DNA of 8,564 nt, from the NCBI GenBank assembly GCA_017420605.1, contig JAFOIS010000139.1:1-8564 (forward strand), written 5' to 3'. Position 1 is the first letter of the stretch. Every line of letters begins with the position of its first letter. This DNA is from Lachnospiraceae bacterium. Lineage in GTDB: Bacteria > Bacillota > Clostridia > Lachnospirales > Lachnospiraceae. This document shows positions 5,738-8,564 of this stretch, piece by piece. The position numbers and the translations under genes were made by a program. The notes under the pieces were generated by a model. That model was not told the origin of the DNA, searched no databases, and saw only the letters and a list, made by a program, of their open reading frames with translations.

Positions 5738-7192
5738 ATGAAAACAAAAACCAGATTTGCACCGAGTCCGACGGGCCGCATGCACGTCGGAAATCTTCGT
5801 ACGGCATTGTATTCCTATCTGATCGCCCGTCATGACGGCGGTTCGTTCATGCTGCGTATCGAAGATACGGATCAGGAGCGTTTTGTTCCGGGAGCGCTCG
5901 AGATCATCTATGAAACGATGAAGGAAGCCGGACTTGACCATGACGAAGGTCCCGACAGGGACGGCGGCGTCGGTCCGTACGTCCAGAGCGAACGTACGAA
6001 GCTCGGCATTTATACGGAATATGCAAAGAAACTGATCGAAACGGGACATGCGTATTACTGCTTCTGCACGAAGGAAAGACTCGCTTCCCTGAAGACTGCC
6101 GGCACGGACAAGGAATACGCAATGTACGACAAACACTGCCTGCATCTTTCAAAGGAAGAAGTGGAAGAGAAGCTCGCAAGCGGTATTCCGCACGTTATCC
6201 GTCTGAACGTCCCGGCGGAAGGCACGACGACGTTCCACGACGAGATCTATGGCGACGTCACCGTCGACAACGCGGAACTGGACGATATGATCCTCATCAA
6301 ATCCGACGGTTTCCCGACCTATAATTTTGCGAACGTCGTAGACGACCACCTGATGGGTATCACGCACGTCGTACGGGGCAACGAATACCTGAGCTCCGCC
6401 CCGAAGTACAACCTTCTTTATGAAGCGTTCGGATGGGACGTGCCGGTCTACGTGCATTGCCCGCTGATCACGGATGAGGAGCACCATAAGCTTTCCAAAC
6501 GAAGCGGACATTCCTCGTTCGGCGATCTTGTCGCACAGGGTTTTCTTCCGGAAGCGATCGTCAACTACGTCGCGCTTCTGGGCTGGAGTCCCGCCGACGG
6601 CAACGAGATCAAGAGCCTTCCGGAACTTGTAGAGGCTTTTGATTACCGCAAGATCAGCAAATCGCCCGCTGTCTTCGATATCGCAAAAATGCGCTGGATG
6701 AACGGCGAATATATCCGGAAGATGGACGACGAAGCTTATCTTGCGGCCGCGCTTCCTTATGTTGCCGCCGCCGTTCCGGAAAGCACCTGTCCGGATAAGC
6801 TTGCGCTTATGGCCAAACCCAGGATCGACACCTTCGCGGATATCGCGCCGCTCCTTTCCTTCCTTCACGAGATGCCGCCCTACGAAACGGACCTCTATGT
6901 GAACAAAAAGATGAAATCGACGGAAGAGAGCGCGCTTGCGGTGCTTCGCGACGTTATTCCCGCGCTCGAAGCGCAGAATGATTATTCAAACGACGCGCTC
7001 TATGCGTCTCTTACGGCGTTCGCGTCGGAGAGAGGCATGAAGAACGGCACGGTCATGTGGCCGGTCCGTACGGCGCTCTCCGGGCTTATGACGACGCCCG
7101 GCGGCGCGACACAGCTTCTTGAGGCGCTCGGAAAGGATACTTCCCTGAAACGCCTCCGCGATGCTGTGAAAAAACTCGAAGATAAGCTCTGA
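5738..7192 (+). CDS. gltX: Glutamyl-tRNA synthetase
   Basis: Class I aminoacyl-tRNA synthetase that joins glutamate to tRNA(Glu) using ATP, in the cytoplasm. The 484 aa match the family. The N-terminal Rossmann domain starts with RFAPSPTGRMHVGN, where HVGN (16-19) is the HIGH signature, and IEDTDQER follows. A zinc site is intact as C108-x-C110 and C134-x-H136, in the same pattern as the E. coli enzyme. KLSKR (251-255) is the KMSKS loop. The helical anticodon-binding part occupies about 330-484. In Firmicutes lacking GlnRS this enzyme often also charges tRNA(Gln) for later amidation; I cannot tell discriminating from non-discriminating types here. The gene begins 8 bases after acpP, and its UGA stop is followed by C. 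It is followed by a structured gap before prfC. Confidence 0.97.
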   Translation: MKTKTRFAPSPTGRMHVGNLRTALYSYLIARHDGGSFMLRIEDTDQERFVPGALEIIYETMKEAGLDHDEGPDRDGGVGPYVQSERTKLGIYTEYAKKLIETGHAYYCFCTKERLASLKTAGTDKEYAMYDKHCLHLSKEEVEEKLASGIPHVIRLNVPAEGTTTFHDEIYGDVTVDNAELDDMILIKSDGFPTYNFANVVDDHLMGITHVVRGNEYLSSAPKYNLLYEAFGWDVPVYVHCPLITDEEHHKLSKRSGHSSFGDLVAQGFLPEAIVNYVALLGWSPADGNEIKSLPELVEAFDYRKISKSPAVFDIAKMRWMNGEYIRKMDDEAYLAAALPYVAAAVPESTCPDKLALMAKPRIDTFADIAPLLSFLHEMPPYETDLYVNKKMKSTEESALAVLRDVIPALEAQNDYSNDALYASLTAFASERGMKNGTVMWPVRTALSGLMTTPGGATQLLEALGKDTSLKRLRDAVKKLEDKL

Positions 7193-7195
7193 CAT

Positions 7196-7300
7196 ACTCC
7201 CTGTTGACGGAATGCGGCCGGCTCCGTTCCGCGGACCGGCCTGACACTTCGAACGGCTGCGGCATGCGCCGCATCCGTTCATCACAGTCAGAAAGGGAGT
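7196..7300 (+). promoter_or_regulatory. Structured prfC leader: possible three-way junction masking the Shine-Dalgarno
   Basis: Almost the whole gap between gltX and prfC can fold. P1: ACTCCCT (7196-7202) pairs with AGGGAGT (7294-7300), and after a small internal loop TGAC (7205-7208) pairs with GTCA (7287-7290). P2: GGCCGG (7216-7221) pairs with CCGGCC (7236-7241), continuing past a bulged C7222 as TCCG/CGGA (7223-7226 with 7232-7235). P3: GAACGG (7251-7256) pairs with CCGTTC (7275-7280), then after one mismatch TGCGGC (7258-7263) pairs with GCCGCA (7268-7273). P1 covers most of the prfC ribosome binding site AAAGGGAG (7292-7299). Neither P2 nor P3 is followed by a T tract, so neither looks like an ordinary terminator. 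The pairing is read by eye and no known RNA class is recognised. Confidence 0.5.
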
Positions 7301-7306
7301 TTTATC

Positions 7307-8564
7307 ATGGGAAAAATCGAGGAAGAGATCAATAAAAGAAGAACATTCGCGATCATTTCGCACCCCGACGCCGGCAAGACCACATTGACGGAGAAATTCC
7401 TGCTTTACGGCGGCGCGATCAACGAAGCCGGCTCGGTCAAAGGCAAAGCGACCGCGCGCCATGCCGTCTCCGACTGGATGGAGATCGAAAAGAAGCGCGG
7501 CATTTCCGTTACATCGTCCGTACTGCAATTCAATTACGGCGGATGCTGCATCAACATTCTGGACACGCCCGGGCCCCAGGACTTCTCCGAAGATACCTAC
7601 CGGACGCTGATGGCGGCGGATTCGGCCGTCATGGTCATTGACGCATCTAAAGGCGTGGAGGCGCAGACGCGCAAGCTATTTGCGGTCTGTGCGCGCCGGC
7701 ATATCCCGATTTTCACGTTTATGAACAAGCTCGACCGGGACGCGCTCGACACCTTTGCACTGATCGACGATATCGAAAAAGAACTCGGCATTCCGACCTG
7801 CCCCGTCAACTGGCCGATCGGTTCCGGAAAGCATTTCAAGGGTGTTTACGACCGCGGGACGGAGAGAGTCCTTCTGTTTTCCGATACGCAGAAGGGTACG
7901 AAGGAAGGTCAGATCACGTCCGTCGCTCTTGATGATCCGGATATATCGCAGTACCTGACGGGAGAGGAGATCGATAAGCTGAACGAAGAGATCGAGCTCC
8001 TCGACGGCGTCGCGTCTCCGTTTGACCTGGAGGAAGTACGTCACGGCGCGCTTTCGCCTGTCTTTTTCGGCTCTGCGCTCACCAATTTCGGAGTAGAGAC
8101 GTTCCTTACGCATTTCCTGCAGATGGCGACGCCGCCGCTTCCGCGCAGGAGCGACGTGGGTTTGATCGATCCCGCGGAGCATTCGTTCAGCGCGTTCGTT
8201 TTCAAGATCCAGGCGAATATGAACCGGAATCACCGGGACCGTGTCGCTTTCATGCGTATCGTATCCGGTCACTTTTCCGCGGATGAGGAAGTCTGGCACG
8301 TGCAGGGACAGCGGCGGCAGCGTCTTTCGCAGCCGCAGCAGATGATGGCGGACGACCGGCACGTCGTTACCGAAGCCTACGCCGGCGACATCATTGGCGT
8401 ATTCGATCCGGGCATCTATTCGATCGGCGACACGGTCTGCATGCCCGGCGATCCCGTGCGCTTTGCGGATATCCCGACCTTTGCGCCGGAACATTTTGCG
8501 AGGATACGCCAGGTCGATACGATGAAACGCAAACAGTTCATCAAAGGGATCGAGGAGATCGCGC
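7307..8564 (+). CDS. prfC: Peptide chain release factor 3 (RF3), truncated by the window edge
   Basis: Translational GTPase that removes RF1/RF2 from the ribosome after peptide release. About 419 codons are present of a protein normally near 530 aa; the reading frame is open at the right edge and the C-terminal domain is missing. The GTPase domain shows G1 SHPDAGKTT (18-26), switch I region near GISVTSS, G3 DTPG (86-89), G4 NKLD (140-143) and PIGSGKHFKGVY. SEDTYRTL and NMNRNHRDRVAFMRIVSG are RF3-specific, separating it from EF-G and from tetracycline-protection proteins. Oddity: residue 90, directly after DTPG, is proline (CCC, 7574-7576) where the family has the GTPase catalytic histidine. 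ATG 7307 follows AAAGGGAG (7292-7299) with 7-base spacing. The upstream gap is highly structured. It is likely co-transcribed with gltX. Confidence 0.95.
   Translation, partial: MGKIEEEINKRRTFAIISHPDAGKTTLTEKFLLYGGAINEAGSVKGKATARHAVSDWMEIEKKRGISVTSSVLQFNYGGCCINILDTPGPQDFSEDTYRTLMAADSAVMVIDASKGVEAQTRKLFAVCARRHIPIFTFMNKLDRDALDTFALIDDIEKELGIPTCPVNWPIGSGKHFKGVYDRGTERVLLFSDTQKGTKEGQITSVALDDPDISQYLTGEEIDKLNEEIELLDGVASPFDLEEVRHGALSPVFFGSALTNFGVETFLTHFLQMATPPLPRRSDVGLIDPAEHSFSAFVFKIQANMNRNHRDRVAFMRIVSGHFSADEEVWHVQGQRRQRLSQPQQMMADDRHVVTEAYAGDIIGVFDPGIYSIGDTVCMPGDPVRFADIPTFAPEHFARIRQVDTMKRKQFIKGIEEIA

Noticed and set aside
5537..6868. Two consecutive minus-strand open frames opposite acpP and gltX
   Set aside because: Antisense to confidently assigned genes, no family resemblance, no plausible ribosome binding sites seen.
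7204..7232. Possible promoter upstream of prfC beginning with TTGACG (7204-7209)
   Set aside because: No TATAAT-like hexamer occurs 16-18 bases downstream; that stretch is GC-rich hairpin sequence.
7216..7280. Tandem intrinsic terminators after gltX
   Set aside because: Both hairpins are strong but are followed by mixed sequence without any T tract, so they are better described as parts of a structured leader.
7676..8494. Minus-strand 272-codon open frame opposite prfC
   Set aside because: Antisense to RF3, whose + strand frame is continuous and carries all family motifs; the composition is that of a shadow frame.

Overview
This window looks like ordinary chromosomal housekeeping DNA from a moderately GC-rich member of the Firmicutes, probably class Clostridia. 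The basis is the conserved ribF-rpsO-pnp order, strong AGGAGG-type ribosome binding sites before nearly every gene, a clostridial-style dUTPase with an N-terminal extension, a short DSL-type acyl carrier protein, and an FtsW-like SEDS protein. All genes lie on the + strand. I see no mobile elements, CRISPR, tRNA or rRNA genes, and no sign of horizontal transfer. The lineage is an inference from gene content and protein style, not from a search.

Layout. Bases 1-74 hold the tail of an upstream gene that runs into ribF (71-997, bifunctional riboflavin kinase/FAD synthetase). A hairpin spans the ribF stop. A strong extended -10 promoter (1020-1049) then drives rpsO (1140-1406, ribosomal protein S15) through a roughly 85-nt leader that folds into a long imperfect hairpin. 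A short GC-rich terminator-like hairpin (1416-1440) separates rpsO from pnp (1487-3583, polynucleotide phosphorylase). A second terminator-like hairpin follows pnp. Next come dut (3680-4189, dUTPase), a second promoter (4198-4225), and a tight run of ftsW (4258-5460), acpP (5499-5729) and gltX (5738-7192). After a 114-nt structured gap comes prfC (peptide chain release factor 3), which runs off the right edge (7307 to beyond 8564).

Functional themes. The first half couples flavin cofactor synthesis, a ribosomal protein and RNA turnover, a very widespread arrangement. The second half joins nucleotide-pool sanitation, septal peptidoglycan polymerisation, fatty-acid carrier, Glu-tRNA charging and translation termination. 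These genes probably share transcription more than a pathway.

The most interesting points are: (1) the gltX-prfC gap can fold into a three-way junction whose closing helix masks the prfC Shine-Dalgarno and whose 5' strand starts four bases after the gltX UGA-C stop, suggesting an undescribed cis-regulator of RF3; (2) RF3 has proline where translational GTPases carry the catalytic histidine of the G3 motif; (3) the rpsO leader is a candidate S15 autoregulatory element; (4) RibF has HRAH instead of the usual HxGH nucleotidyltransferase signature. All are sequence-based hypotheses; no fold, covariation or homology computation was run.
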